Shown: positions 17,982 through 25,395, counted from the first letter of the stretch. The stretch is 64,000 nt of DNA from Oceanobacillus manasiensis (GCF_000724085.1 NZ_CCDL010000001.1:310001-374000), one strand, 5' to 3'. Translations and numbers: made by a program. Notes: generated by a model not told the origin, from the letters alone.

Positions 17982-19261
17982 TTTTTAAATTGTTCCACCA
18001 ATTCTTTAGCTTTTCCGACACGGATTTCTTTTAGTTCCACTAATTTTCCTGCAATGATATCAATCATCTCCCCAGAAGCCCCTGCTGCTATTGCAACAGA
18101 GCGAGAATGTAGTGCCATATGTCCTTTTTGAATACCATCTGTCACTAGTGCTTTAAGTGCTCCAAGGTTCTGCGCCAAACCGACGGCAACAATGACCTGG
18201 GCCAATTCTTGAGCTGATTCTACGTTCAATATATTTTGTGCTACCTTTGCCATTGGGTGCACACGTATTGCGCCACCAACAGTTCCCACAGACATTGGTA
18301 ATTCTAATTCTCCAACTAGGTTTCCCTCATTATCTGTAGACCATGTAGTCATCGAACTATATTGTCCTGTTCTTGCGGCATAGGCATGCGCCCCCGCCTC
18401 AACTGCACGCCAATCGTTCCCTGTAGCAATAACAATAGGATCGATGCCGTTCATGATTCCTTTGTTGTGGGTAACAGCTCGATATGGATCGGATGCTGCA
18501 AATTCGTAAGCATGCACAACACCATCTCGCACTGCTTCCCCGGAAAAGTCACCTGTTTCGAGTAACTTGGCAGGAATGACACATCGTGCCCGCGCAAGGC
18601 ATCGGTCAGCGTAGTTAGAAAGGATTCTCAAGTAAACCTTCCCATTTGTTAATACTTCAATCGTCGGTGCTAATGATTCCACCATGGTATTAATAATATT
18701 CGCTCCCATGGCATCACATGTATTGACATATAAATGCACGACAAGCATCTTACCATAAGTCGAATTAGACGCTTCATTTAAGATCCTTACTTCCAGATCC
18801 TCTGCTCCGCCTCCTCTGGCAACCAGACTAGGATATGCGGCATTCGCATCATCAATTAATGAGTCCTTTTCGGATAGAATAGCTGCCTTTGCAGCGTCTA
18901 GATCAGGAGCACCTACTACTTGTATCTGCCCGATCATCACTCTTTCCGTTGCTTCTGTAGTAAATCCACCAGCCTCTCGGACAATCTTAGCGATGTAACT
19001 GGCTGACGCGACCACAGATGGTTCTTCAATAGCCATTGGTACTACATATTCTTTCCCATTTATTAAGAAGTTCAATCCTACTCCTAAAGGAAGAGGGTAT
19101 GTTCCAATCACATTTTCAATCATCTTATCTGCGGTATCTGTAGAGAGGGGCTCATGAAAAGCTGCAGCATCATCCACAGAAAGTTGTTCAACACTTTCCA
19201 GTGACTCTCTGCGTTCTTCAACCGTTTTATTGTAGAAACCTGGGATCCTGGAAGTTTTCAT
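17978..19261 (-). CDS. mvaA: Hydroxymethylglutaryl-CoA reductase, class II
   Basis: Reduces HMG-CoA to mevalonate. The 427 residues are the usual length of the class II bacterial enzyme, without membrane segments. ENVIGTYPLPLGVGLNF at residues 49-65 holds the active-site Glu; the DAMGANIINTMVE block and the MNGIDP and TGNDWRAVEAGAHAYAAR stretches fit the family, and the C-terminal LHSRS holds the catalytic His flap. First gene of the operon with mvk, mvaD and the phosphomevalonate kinase gene. Most Bacillus species use the MEP route instead, so this operon may be acquired; base composition does not differ obviously from its neighbours. Confidence 0.96.
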   Translation of the reverse strand: MKTSRIPGFYNKTVEERRESLESVEQLSVDDAAAFHEPLSTDTADKMIENVIGTYPLPLGVGLNFLINGKEYVVPMAIEEPSVVASASYIAKIVREAGGFTTEATERVMIGQIQVVGAPDLDAAKAAILSEKDSLIDDANAAYPSLVARGGGAEDLEVRILNEASNSTYGKMLVVHLYVNTCDAMGANIINTMVESLAPTIEVLTNGKVYLRILSNYADRCLARARCVIPAKLLETGDFSGEAVRDGVVHAYEFAASDPYRAVTHNKGIMNGIDPIVIATGNDWRAVEAGAHAYAARTGQYSSMTTWSTDNEGNLVGELELPMSVGTVGGAIRVHPMAKVAQNILNVESAQELAQVIVAVGLAQNLGALKALVTDGIQKGHMALHSRSVAIAAGASGEMIDIIAGKLVELKEIRVGKAKELVEQFKK

Positions 19262-19275
19262 ACGTCTTCATCCTT

Positions 19276-19323
19276 TTGTATACAATAATTATATATATAT
19301 AAACTTCGTATTAATTTTGTTAA
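19276..19323 (-). promoter_or_regulatory. possible promoter and palindrome of the mevalonate operon
   Basis: TTAACA (19318-19323), 16 bp and TATATA (19296-19301) on the minus strand could be a sigma-A promoter. The perfect 10-bp palindrome TTGTATACAA (19276-19285) lies near the expected transcription start and may be an operator. Both are modest matches in very AT-rich DNA. Confidence 0.38.
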
Positions 19324-19508
19324 TAAAGTCTTAAATCTAATTTATTATAACACGTTTGGCATCTATATTCTTCAAATAAAATCACTGTAACTATTATGTA
19401 AAAAAAAGGGCTAAAATGCAAATAAACAAGGTTGTTTAACAATAAAAACGACCCTGTTTATCTACATTTTCTATATTCAAGTTGTACTCTACGTTCAAAT
19501 AAAAAGGA

Positions 19509-19581
19509 TGAGCCATGAAGGATTCGAACCTTCGACCCTCTGATTAAAAGTCAGATGCTCTACCAACTGAGCTAATGGCTC
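19509..19581 (-). tRNA. tRNA-Lys (anticodon UUU)
   Basis: A 73-nt cloverleaf with GAGCCAT/ATGGCTC acceptor, anticodon TTT, GGTTCGAATCC T-arm; CCA is not encoded. Last gene of the six-tRNA cluster read on the minus strand. Confidence 0.95.
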
Positions 19582-19715
19582 GTTCTTAATAAAATGCTCC
19601 CATATTAGGAAGTTAAGTGTTATTTTCTTATGTTCGTCGTGTTGCAAACTATTTCAGTGAAGCTGCACTCCTCGCAGGCCTGCACATAGTAGCATACTCG
19701 ATGATGCTAGCGGCT

Positions 19716-19741
19716 TGCTCTACCAACTAAGCTAATGGCTC
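19716..19741 (-). pseudogene. tRNA-Lys 5'-half fragment, copy 1
   Basis: 26 bases repeat the 5' half of the adjacent tRNA-Lys (acceptor strand through D-arm) with one change in the D-stem. It stops before the anticodon arm, so it cannot fold as a tRNA. Same orientation as the intact gene, 160 bp upstream of its 5' end. Confidence 0.8.
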
Positions 19742-19854
19742 GTGTAAAAAGTAAAGTAAATCCATTTCGATGACCCCTGCTTCTTATAGCTAATTCAGAG
19801 ATGATTAGTGCATCGGGGTTACTCGTAGCTTATTCGGTAGATGCAATTGCTCGT

Positions 19855-19880
19855 TGCTCTACCAACTGAGCTAATGGCTC
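19855..19880 (-). pseudogene. tRNA-Lys 5'-half fragment, copy 2
   Basis: 26 bases identical to the 5' end of the intact tRNA-Lys, again ending at the D-arm border. The rest of the 19582-19952 gap contains no other tRNA or ORF of note. Confidence 0.82.
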
Positions 19881-19952
19881 TTAGCAATTAAAAGTTTCCT
19901 TATTATAGTAATAATATTACTCTACATAAAAAAAGGCCTAGAAATAAAAAAA

Positions 19953-20027
19953 TGGCTGGGCTACCAGGATTCGAACCTGGGGTACACGGGATCAAAACCC
20001 GATGCCTTACCGCTTGGCTATAGCCCA
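19953..20027 (-). tRNA. tRNA-Gln (anticodon UUG)
   Basis: 75 nt with TGGGCTA/TAGCCCA acceptor, anticodon TTG, GGTTCGAATCC T-arm and encoded CCA. Confidence 0.95.
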
Positions 20028-20039
20028 ACAATATAAAAA

Positions 20040-20124
20040 TGGTGGAGGGGGGCAGATTCGAACTGCCGAACCCTGAGGGAGCGGATTTACAGTCCGCCGC
20101 GTTTAGCCACTTCGCTACCCCTCC
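20040..20124 (-). tRNA. tRNA-Tyr (anticodon GUA)
   Basis: 85 nt including a long variable arm typical of bacterial tRNA-Tyr, anticodon GTA, acceptor GGAGGGG/CCCCTCC and encoded CCA. Confidence 0.95.
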
Positions 20125-20169
20125 ATATTGTTAACTATAAATGAGTTAATATACACATAAAAAGAAAAA

Positions 20170-20245
<76 letters not shown>

Positions 20246-20248
20246 GAA

Positions 20249-20324
20249 TGGTGGAGGATGCAGGGCTCGAACCTGCGACCCCCTGCTTGTAAGGCAGGTG
20301 CTCTCCCAGCTGAGCTAATCCTCC
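20249..20324 (-). tRNA. tRNA-Val (anticodon UAC)
   Basis: 76 nt, acceptor GGAGGAT/ATCCTCC, anticodon TAC, encoded CCA; only 3 bp from tRNA-Thr, so processed from one transcript. Confidence 0.95.
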
Positions 20325-20345
20325 ATCAATTCAGGATTGAAAAAT

Positions 20346-20420
20346 TGGTGACCCGTACGGGATTCGAACCCGTGTTACCGCCGTGAAAGGGCGGTGTCTT
20401 AACCGCTTGACCAACGGGCC
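20346..20420 (-). tRNA. tRNA-Glu (anticodon UUC)
   Basis: 75 nt, acceptor GGCCCGT/ACGGGTC, anticodon TTC, encoded CCA. First gene of the tRNA cluster. Confidence 0.95.
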
Positions 20421-20432
20421 ATACGAATAAAA

Positions 20433-20438
20433 ATTATA
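20433..20438 (-). promoter_or_regulatory. -10 element of the tRNA cluster promoter
   Basis: TATAAT on the minus strand 13 bp before tRNA-Glu. The -35 candidate TTTAAT at 17 bp is weak. The rest of 20421-20764 is AT-rich spacer plus the fabI promoter. Confidence 0.5.
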
Positions 20439-20704
20439 TCATATTTTGAAAGAAGATTAAAGTGTTTTCTACATTTTTTTCATTTCTCTCAAACCGACAA
20501 AATTTATTATAATCGTTTCTTAAAACTTTGTAAAGAGGAAAATGCGTTTTTTTTATGTTTTTTTCATTTTTAATGAAATATGTAGAAAAACCTCGGTGTC
20601 ATTCGACCTATTTAGCAAGTCGAAGCAGTGTTATTGGATCGTTTCATAAACATCACATTACTAAATTAAAACACTTTGAACAGGTTAGATTACTCAACTT
20701 TACT

Positions 20705-20733
20705 TTCTAATTGTAATTCAATTGGGTTATAAT
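20705..20733 (+). promoter_or_regulatory. likely fabI promoter
   Basis: A perfect TATAAT at 20728-20733 with a weak TTCTAA at 17 bp. No FapR operator palindrome, the usual fatty-acid regulator site, is visible. Confidence 0.5.
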
Positions 20734-20764
20734 ATAGAAGATCATTTTAATGGAGGTATTTTTC

Positions 20765-21541
20765 ATGTCTAATTTATTGCAAGGCAAGAATGTAGTCGTC
20801 ATGGGTGTTGCAAGTGAACGAAGTATTGCCTGGGGAATAACAAAATCATTACATAATGCAGGGGCAAATCTGATCTTTACAAATAGACAGGAACGCTCCT
20901 ATCAAAAACTAACTAAGTTATTAGAGAAAAATGGAATAGAAGCAAAGCTTATCGTGTCATGCGATGTTGCAAGTGATGAAAGTATTACAAATGCATTTGA
21001 TGAAATAAAGGAGAAGGTTGGCGTTATTCATGGCGTTGTTCATTCGGTAGCATTTGCCAATCGCGATGAACTTAAAGGCGAGTATGCAGACACTTCACGT
21101 GAAGGCTTCTTACTGGCACAGGAAATTAGTGCATTTTCCTTAGTTGCCGTGACAAAAGCTGCTAAACCGCTAATGACAGAGGGAGGTAGCATTGTTACCC
21201 AAACCTATCTTGGTGCAGAAAGGGTAATTCAAAATTACAACGTGATGGGTGTTGCTAAAGCTTCTCTAGAAGCAAGCATGCGCTATTTAGCAGAAGATGT
21301 TGGTAAATACGGAATCCGTGTCAACGCTGTTTCAGCTGGTCCAATTCGTACTTTATCTGCCAAAGGTGTTGGAGGTTTTAACGAAAAACTTGGCATCATT
21401 GAAGAAAAAGCACCGTTGCGCCGAAATGTTGATCAAGATCAGGTAGGGGATGCAACCCTATTCTTCTTGAGCGATCTGGCTAGAGGGGTTACTGGTGAAG
21501 TCATGCACGTAGATTCTGGATACCATATAATCGGCGGTTAA
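20765..21541 (+). CDS. fabI: Enoyl-[acyl-carrier-protein] reductase (NADH)
   Basis: Last reduction step of fatty-acid elongation. The ATG at 20765 follows GGAGG by eight bases and gives 258 residues, the family length; a frame starting at 20750 would add five residues lacking a ribosome site. Nucleotide loop GVASERSIAWGI near the N-terminus, YNVMGVAKASLEA holds the Tyr-x6-Lys catalytic pair, and SAGPIRTLSAKG is the substrate loop. Single gene with own promoter and terminator. Confidence 0.97.
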   Translation: MSNLLQGKNVVVMGVASERSIAWGITKSLHNAGANLIFTNRQERSYQKLTKLLEKNGIEAKLIVSCDVASDESITNAFDEIKEKVGVIHGVVHSVAFANRDELKGEYADTSREGFLLAQEISAFSLVAVTKAAKPLMTEGGSIVTQTYLGAERVIQNYNVMGVAKASLEASMRYLAEDVGKYGIRVNAVSAGPIRTLSAKGVGGFNEKLGIIEEKAPLRRNVDQDQVGDATLFFLSDLARGVTGEVMHVDSGYHIIGG

Positions 21542-21547
21542 ACAGGA

Positions 21548-21592
21548 AAAAGACGCTTCTTTGCCTTTATGCAAAAAAGCGTCTTTTATTTT
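21548..21592 (+). terminator. terminator of fabI
   Basis: AAAAGACGCTT and AAGCGTCTTTT arms with TATTTT tail, ending only a few bases before the ribosome site of the next gene. Confidence 0.85.
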
Positions 21593-21606
21593 AGGAGGGA
21601 ATGTGT

Positions 21607-22353
21607 ATGTATGATGCAATCTTTTCTGTTGAGGGAGAGCCTTTTGTCATATTTAAGATATCCCACCTCGTTATGCTGTCCATCTATTTTGTTGGGTTTA
21701 TATTAATAATTTATTTTAACTCACTAAAAAGGCAACCCTTTTATAAACGTATCTACAATATAATAAGATGGTCCCTCTTTATTCTTTTAATCCTATCAGA
21801 AATTAGCTATCAAATTTGGTCAGCAAGCACTGGGATTTGGAATTTAAAGGAGCATATTCCCTTGCATTTATGTGGTGTTGCAAGCATTACAGCAGCCCTA
21901 ACGCTTTTACTACAAAATAAAATGCTTGCCACTTTAACTTTCTATATTGGCTTAGTACCAGCATTAATAGCGCTAATTACCCCAGATCTGCTATATAATT
22001 TTCCGCATTTTCGATTCTGGAAATTTTTTGTGCATCACATCGTTATTTCCTGGGCTAGCCTTTTTGTGATTGTAACTAGTTCTATCACTTTAAAATATAG
22101 ATCCCTGCTTATAAGCTATGGTCTACTACTAATTTATGCAGCTTTTATTGGGTTTATTGTTAATCCCATTTTAGATGTCAATTATCTCTATCTTAGGAAT
22201 ACCCCTATATCAAATACCCCTTTAAACTATTTCGGGGATGGCGTGCTATACTATGTAAATTTATGCCTTGTAGCTCTCACTGTTTTTTCTATTCAATGGG
22301 CAATCGTTCGTTATTTTCAAAATCGTAAGGACTCCGCCGAACCTTTGTTATGA
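21607..22353 (+). CDS. TIGR02206/YwaF-like integral membrane protein
   Basis: A 248-residue protein with about seven membrane helices. The family core IPLHLCGVASI with preceding Trp-rich loop (EISYQIWSASTGIWNLKEH) and the HFRFWKFFVHH segment fit the YwaF family, whose function is unknown. The ATG at 21607 is eight bases after AGGAGG; the ATG at 21601 is too close. The fabI terminator lies just upstream, so expression may depend on readthrough or an unseen promoter. Its stop overlaps the convergent small gene by 6 bp. Confidence 0.85.
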   Translation: MYDAIFSVEGEPFVIFKISHLVMLSIYFVGFILIIYFNSLKRQPFYKRIYNIIRWSLFILLILSEISYQIWSASTGIWNLKEHIPLHLCGVASITAALTLLLQNKMLATLTFYIGLVPALIALITPDLLYNFPHFRFWKFFVHHIVISWASLFVIVTSSITLKYRSLLISYGLLLIYAAFIGFIVNPILDVNYLYLRNTPISNTPLNYFGDGVLYYVNLCLVALTVFSIQWAIVRYFQNRKDSAEPLL

Positions 22354-22596
22354 GAGATCAGTTAAATCTAACCAGGATAACATTTCCGCTACAACCGTAT
22401 TTATCTTTTGATCGATGACATCTTCACCATATTTCTCTTTAGCCTGTGAAATACTTTTCATGACTTCTCCGTTAAACCCAATTACAGGATTATCTTTTTC
22501 AAGCTCATTAAATAGCTCAATCATAGCTTCGTTTCCCTCTTGTATACGGTCTATGGCATCACTATATTTTTGATAATCTTTCTCATTAGCTTTCAT
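22348..22596 (-). CDS. small acidic hypothetical protein
   Basis: 82 residues, mostly helical and acidic, starting MKANEKDYQKYSDAIDRI with GAGGTG six bases upstream; ATG/GTG starts slightly further upstream are possible. No membrane segment or known motif. Its 3' end overlaps the convergent ywaF-like gene. I do not recognise the family. Confidence 0.65.
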   Translation of the reverse strand: MKANEKDYQKYSDAIDRIQEGNEAMIELFNELEKDNPVIGFNGEVMKSISQAKEKYGEDVIDQKINTVVAEMLSWLDLTDLS

Positions 22597-22644
22597 TATC
22601 ATCACCTCTTTTTAGCATAACCAAAACTAGGCAATTTCATTTAG

Positions 22645-22672
22645 AAATGGAGGGGTGAGTACCCCTCCATTT
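22645..22672 (-). terminator. hairpin downstream of the amidase gene
   Basis: Perfect 12-bp arms AAATGGAGGGGT and ACCCCTCCATTT with a 4-base loop, directly after the amidase stop codon. The T-tract is short, so termination is likely but not certain. Confidence 0.7.
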
Positions 22673-22674
22673 GT

Positions 22675-23454
22675 TTATTTTGTATAGTACCTTACATAAT
22701 TAGGATTCGCCGTAATATATAAGCCACTTTTTATTTGATACATATATCCTCCATCTACCGGGAACCTGTCCCGAATGACGGTAAATACTTCTCCTCTGTT
22801 TACAATGACGGCACGATCATTCCAGTTAGCAGTGTTATACGTCCAAAGAGAGTCTGTGACGATTTCAACAAATCCCTGTCCGGAACCTCCACCATCTTTC
22901 TTTACTAATCCAAGATAAGATGCAATCGAGTCAGCTAGTGCTTTTCCTGTATTATCCATTACCCCATTGTTCCGCATCTTTACAATATCTATGGTAGAAT
23001 CCATAAAACCGCCTTCAATAAGGATGGCTGGCATGTTGGATTCTCGTAGCATATGAAAGTTTGCCGACTTAACGCCACGATCTCGTAGTCCCATCGCAGT
23101 TACAATACTAGGATGAATACTTCGCGCCAGGTTATAACCTGAAGTAGAGCCAGGGTAATGATACGTCTCTGTCCCTGTCCATGTCCCCCATTGCCCTGTA
23201 TTGGCATTATGGTGGTACGATACTAAAATATCTGCATTAGCGTTGTTAGCAGTATTTGTTCGAGTCGTTAATGGTACATCTGTATTTCCACTAGGATCGT
23301 CTAACCTTACTACATTCGCATTCTCGTAACCTCCAAGGTAACGAATAGCAGCCGAAACTACTTTGTTGTTAAAAGTCCATTCTCTTTCACCAGCTGGGGA
23401 CCTTTTCCCCGGTGTGTTAATACCATGTCCTGCTCCAATTGCAATAATAGCCAT
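22675..23454 (-). CDS. N-acetylmuramoyl-L-alanine amidase (phage-type endolysin)
   Basis: Zinc amidase that cuts between MurNAc and the peptide stem. 259 residues from an ATG seven bases after GGAGGAG. The Amidase_3 domain fills about 1-175: His10 in GAGHG, Glu24, His81/82 in SYHHNAN and Glu147 in ILIEGGF fit the zinc and catalytic residues. A Gly-rich linker leads to an SH3-like wall-binding domain (about 195-259). There is no signal peptide, so it needs the holin to reach the wall, as phage endolysins do. It follows the holin and XhlA genes but is separated from them by a terminator and a dispersed repeat. Confidence 0.92.
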   Translation of the reverse strand: MAIIAIGAGHGINTPGKRSPAGEREWTFNNKVVSAAIRYLGGYENANVVRLDDPSGNTDVPLTTRTNTANNANADILVSYHHNANTGQWGTWTGTETYHYPGSTSGYNLARSIHPSIVTAMGLRDRGVKSANFHMLRESNMPAILIEGGFMDSTIDIVKMRNNGVMDNTGKALADSIASYLGLVKKDGGGSGQGFVEIVTDSLWTYNTANWNDRAVIVNRGEVFTVIRDRFPVDGGYMYQIKSGLYITANPNYVRYYTK

Positions 23455-23460
23455 AATAAA

Positions 23461-23640
23461 TCTCCTCCTTGATATTTTATAGAACAAAAGCGTAAGAGCC
23501 CGATTAGAGACGTAGCGAGTGGAACGAATCAACTGAGATAAAGGAATCACGGTAAGGTTACGAACCGATGATGACTTATCGTAGGGCGATTCGTGAAGTC
23601 GCCTAGTCTCTGGGCGATGGAGCCTAGCCGATTAGAAAAA
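23461..23640 (+). repeat. dispersed structured repeat, copy A, inserted in the lysis cassette
   Basis: Sequence starting near AACAAAAGCGTAAGAGC and ending near GGAGCCTAGCCG contains blocks also found, in part, at about 60745-60785 (same orientation) and 61795-61860 plus 61915-61930 (inverted): CGATGATGACTT and GAAGTCGCCTAGT with TCTGG. It contains no ORF. It separates the amidase from the holin gene. Confidence 0.6.
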
Positions 23641-23667
23641 CGGCTTGCCCGTGTGGACTAGCCGTTT
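23636..23667 (-). terminator. terminator after the holin gene
   Basis: AAACGGCT and AGCCGTTT arms with TTTTTCT tail on the minus strand, just after the holin stop codon. Confidence 0.75.
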
Positions 23668-23669
23668 GA

Positions 23670-23894
23670 CTACTTTGCCAAATTATATTTTTTTAGTACT
23701 AGTTTTTGCTGTTCTCCTGTTGCTGTAAGGTAATTATTTTTAAACCACGACCACACAGAGACAGAGAAACATAACAGGTATGCTATCGTTTGCTCATCCA
23801 ACACGGGTATTGGCTGTAAGTTATAGTGAGTGAGCAGAACATTCGCCCAAGAAATCGCAAGCGCAATGGTTCGTACGACTGTCCCTCTATCCAT
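23670..23894 (-). CDS. Phage holin, SPP1/phi LC3 type
   Basis: A 74-residue membrane protein starting MDRGTVVRTIALAISWANVL, five bases after GAGGTGG. One hydrophobic segment near 5-24 and a second near 38-57 (YLLCFSVSVWSWFKNN) with the WFKNNYLT motif common to this holin family. Holins open the membrane so that the amidase reaches the wall. It lies between xhlA and the amidase gene, the order seen in PBSX-like lysis cassettes. Confidence 0.85.
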   Translation of the reverse strand: MDRGTVVRTIALAISWANVLLTHYNLQPIPVLDEQTIAYLLCFSVSVWSWFKNNYLTATGEQQKLVLKKYNLAK

Positions 23895-23920
23895 TTCTAC
23901 CACCTCTTCTCTACTATTAT

Positions 23921-24211
23921 TTATAAACCAAACGTCAACAGAAAAAATAGAATCTGACATACAAATGCCCCAATCATGGAGATTAGGGCGATTCCCAGGT
24001 GCCTTGAGCTTGTCTGGATAGTCTTAATCTTATTGTTGTTCTCAACGGAACGATAGTTTGCCTCTTCGGCCACTTTTTTTGTTTTGGTGAGTGTTTCTTT
24101 AACATCTTGTAACTGATCTATTTTCCCATTTAACTCAGCCAGCGACACCTTCACTTCCATAAGCACTGTCAAAAATTCCTTCGTATTTTCCTGTTCCTTT
24201 TGATTTAGCAT
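23921..24211 (-). CDS. Hemolysin XhlA family protein
   Basis: A 96-residue protein with a coiled-coil body (about 5-68; VKVSLAELNGKIDQLQDV) and one C-terminal membrane helix (about 75-95), the layout of XhlA/BhlA. The ATG follows GGGAGG by six bases; a longer frame to 24322 is unsupported. In PBSX XhlA works with the holin XhlB and the amidase XlyA to lyse the cell. 26 bp before the holin gene, so co-transcribed. Confidence 0.85.
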   Translation of the reverse strand: MLNQKEQENTKEFLTVLMEVKVSLAELNGKIDQLQDVKETLTKTKKVAEEANYRSVENNNKIKTIQTSSRHLGIALISMIGAFVCQILFFLLTFGL

Positions 24212-24322
24212 TCCCAACCTCCCTTCTTTGTATGGTGATGTTCCTAACAAGTTGCCTTCAACAGGAACACTTGTTCTATTCCTGTTAAATCTATTGTACA
24301 ACCCCTTTGTTATCTTTGTCAT

Positions 24323-24739
24323 CTACTGCGCAGAGTGTGTAAAATGTGCAATTTGACGAACAATATCATCCTTTATGTGATATACCTGTCTTCTCGATAA
24401 GCCCATATGCTCGCTTACCGCACTAATTGTCATTCCATCTAATATACATTCTAGGATAGCCTTTTCCCTTGGATCTTCAATGGCTATCATTCTCTCCTGG
24501 ATAAATAAAACCTTTCTCTCCAATTTTATAATCCATCCACTTTTCTTCTCTCTTCGCAATACTTCTTGACCAACAGGGTCACTTACTTTCCCTTTTGTTT
24601 TAGGAAGTGTCGATTCAATACCAGATGAAGCAACCAATTTGGATCCTATCTCTTCTTCTAACACGACCCTCTGCCTTTTAATTTCTTTTAACATCCAACG
24701 ATAGTCTTTTAAAGTACGCTCAATCTGTTTTTCGTTCAT
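24323..24739 (-). CDS. ArpU/RinA/Xpf-like phage transcriptional regulator
   Basis: 138 residues starting MNEKQIERTLKDYRWML, nine bases after GGGGG. The first two thirds are charged helices; the last 50 residues form a sigma-region-4-like helix-turn-helix (EDPREKAILECILDGMTISAVSEHMGLSRRQVYHIKDDI). Proteins of this type switch on late or lysis genes in Gram-positive phages. It precedes xhlA by 111 bp in the same direction and diverges from the Xre repressor, so it is the likely activator of the lysis genes. Exact family (ArpU or Xpf) is uncertain. Confidence 0.8.
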   Translation of the reverse strand: MNEKQIERTLKDYRWMLKEIKRQRVVLEEEIGSKLVASSGIESTLPKTKGKVSDPVGQEVLRREKKSGWIIKLERKVLFIQERMIAIEDPREKAILECILDGMTISAVSEHMGLSRRQVYHIKDDIVRQIAHFTHSAQ

Positions 24740-24881
24740 CAAAACCTGCCCCCTTATTGAATAGCAATTGTGCATACTTGCTTCTCGTAATTGGTGATAG
24801 AGCACCACTTCGTTTATCTTTTCGTATGTCGCTGACAACCCATGTAACAACACAGTTTTTTTGATTAGTAGAATAACCCAT
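24720..24881 (-). CDS. possible small phage-type ORF (53 aa)
   Basis: An ATG at 24881, six bases after GGGGG, opens a 53-codon frame that overlaps the start of the ArpU-like gene by 20 bp. The peptide is basic, starts MGYSTNQKNCVVTWVV and has no family I know. The good ribosome site, the position right after the divergent promoter and the overlap favour a real first gene of the transcript, but composition alone does not prove it. Confidence 0.45.
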   Translation of the reverse strand: MGYSTNQKNCVVTWVVSDIRKDKRSGALSPITRSKYAQLLFNKGAGFDERKTD

Positions 24882-24923
24882 GCTGATCCCCCTTTATCAT
24901 AGAAAAATATGGTATACTATATA

Positions 24924-24935
24924 GAACGTTTGTTC
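24924..24935. promoter_or_regulatory. LexA (SOS) box core
   Basis: GAACGTTTGTTC matches the palindromic core GAAC-N4-GTTC of Bacillus LexA/DinR boxes exactly. It starts three bases beyond the -10 of the lysis-side promoter, where bound LexA would block initiation. Confidence 0.7.
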
Positions 24936-24937
24936 CT

Positions 24938-24966
24938 ATATTATATTTCTAAAACAGAAATGTAAA
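24938..24966 (-). promoter_or_regulatory. promoter of the regulator/lysis transcript with palindrome in the spacer
   Basis: TTTACA (24961-24966), 17 bp and TAATAT (24938-24943) on the minus strand; a TATAAT at 24940-24945 gives 15 bp. The spacer holds the palindrome ATTTCT-AAAAC-AGAAAT (24945-24961), a likely Xre operator; a half site recurs at 25006-25012 in the xre promoter. Confidence 0.6.
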
Positions 24967-24993
24967 GAGGACTTTAGGGCTAAAATTAGTTAT

Positions 24994-25023
24994 TTGTTTC
25001 GCAATTAGAAATAATGTTATGAT
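24994..25023 (+). promoter_or_regulatory. promoter of xre
   Basis: TTGTTT (24994-24999), 18 bp and TATGAT (25018-25023), 30 bp before the xre start. Divergent from the lysis-side promoter 28 bp away. Confidence 0.55.
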
Positions 25024-25053
25024 ATAGAGAGGTATAAGAAAGGGTTGTTCACG

Positions 25054-25395
25054 GTGAAATTAGGGGAAAGAATTATCCAATTGCGAGAGAGACAAAACTG
25101 GAGCCAACGAGAACTCGCCAAACGTATTCAATTAAATGTGAGCGTAATGAATCGAATTGAATTAGGGGAAAGGCCAGTTAAAGACCATGAACTAGGCCGC
25201 ATCGCCACAGTACTAGAAGTAACGACAGACTACCTTCTTGGGAGGTCCGAAAATCCAGCTAGGAGTGAAAAGGAAGATTTCGAAGCATTTCGCAATGATC
25301 CCGCACTTGAAAGATGGTATAAGACGCTACCACAAAATAGTGAAGAGGATCTACGCAGGTTAAAAAGGATTTGGGAAGCATTTAAAGAAGAATAG
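25054..25395 (+). CDS. XRE family phage repressor
   Basis: 113 residues from a GTG nine bases after AAAGGG. An N-terminal Cro/CI helix-turn-helix (about 3-60: WSQRELAKRIQLNVSVMNRIELG, LEVTTDYLLG) is followed by an acidic tail without the self-cleaving protease domain of CI or LexA. Inactivation would therefore need another factor, and an ImmA-type protease is encoded next. This resembles the Xre-XkdA and ImmR-ImmA pairs of PBSX and ICEBs1. Confidence 0.88.
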   Translation: MKLGERIIQLRERQNWSQRELAKRIQLNVSVMNRIELGERPVKDHELGRIATVLEVTTDYLLGRSENPARSEKEDFEAFRNDPALERWYKTLPQNSEEDLRRLKRIWEAFKEE

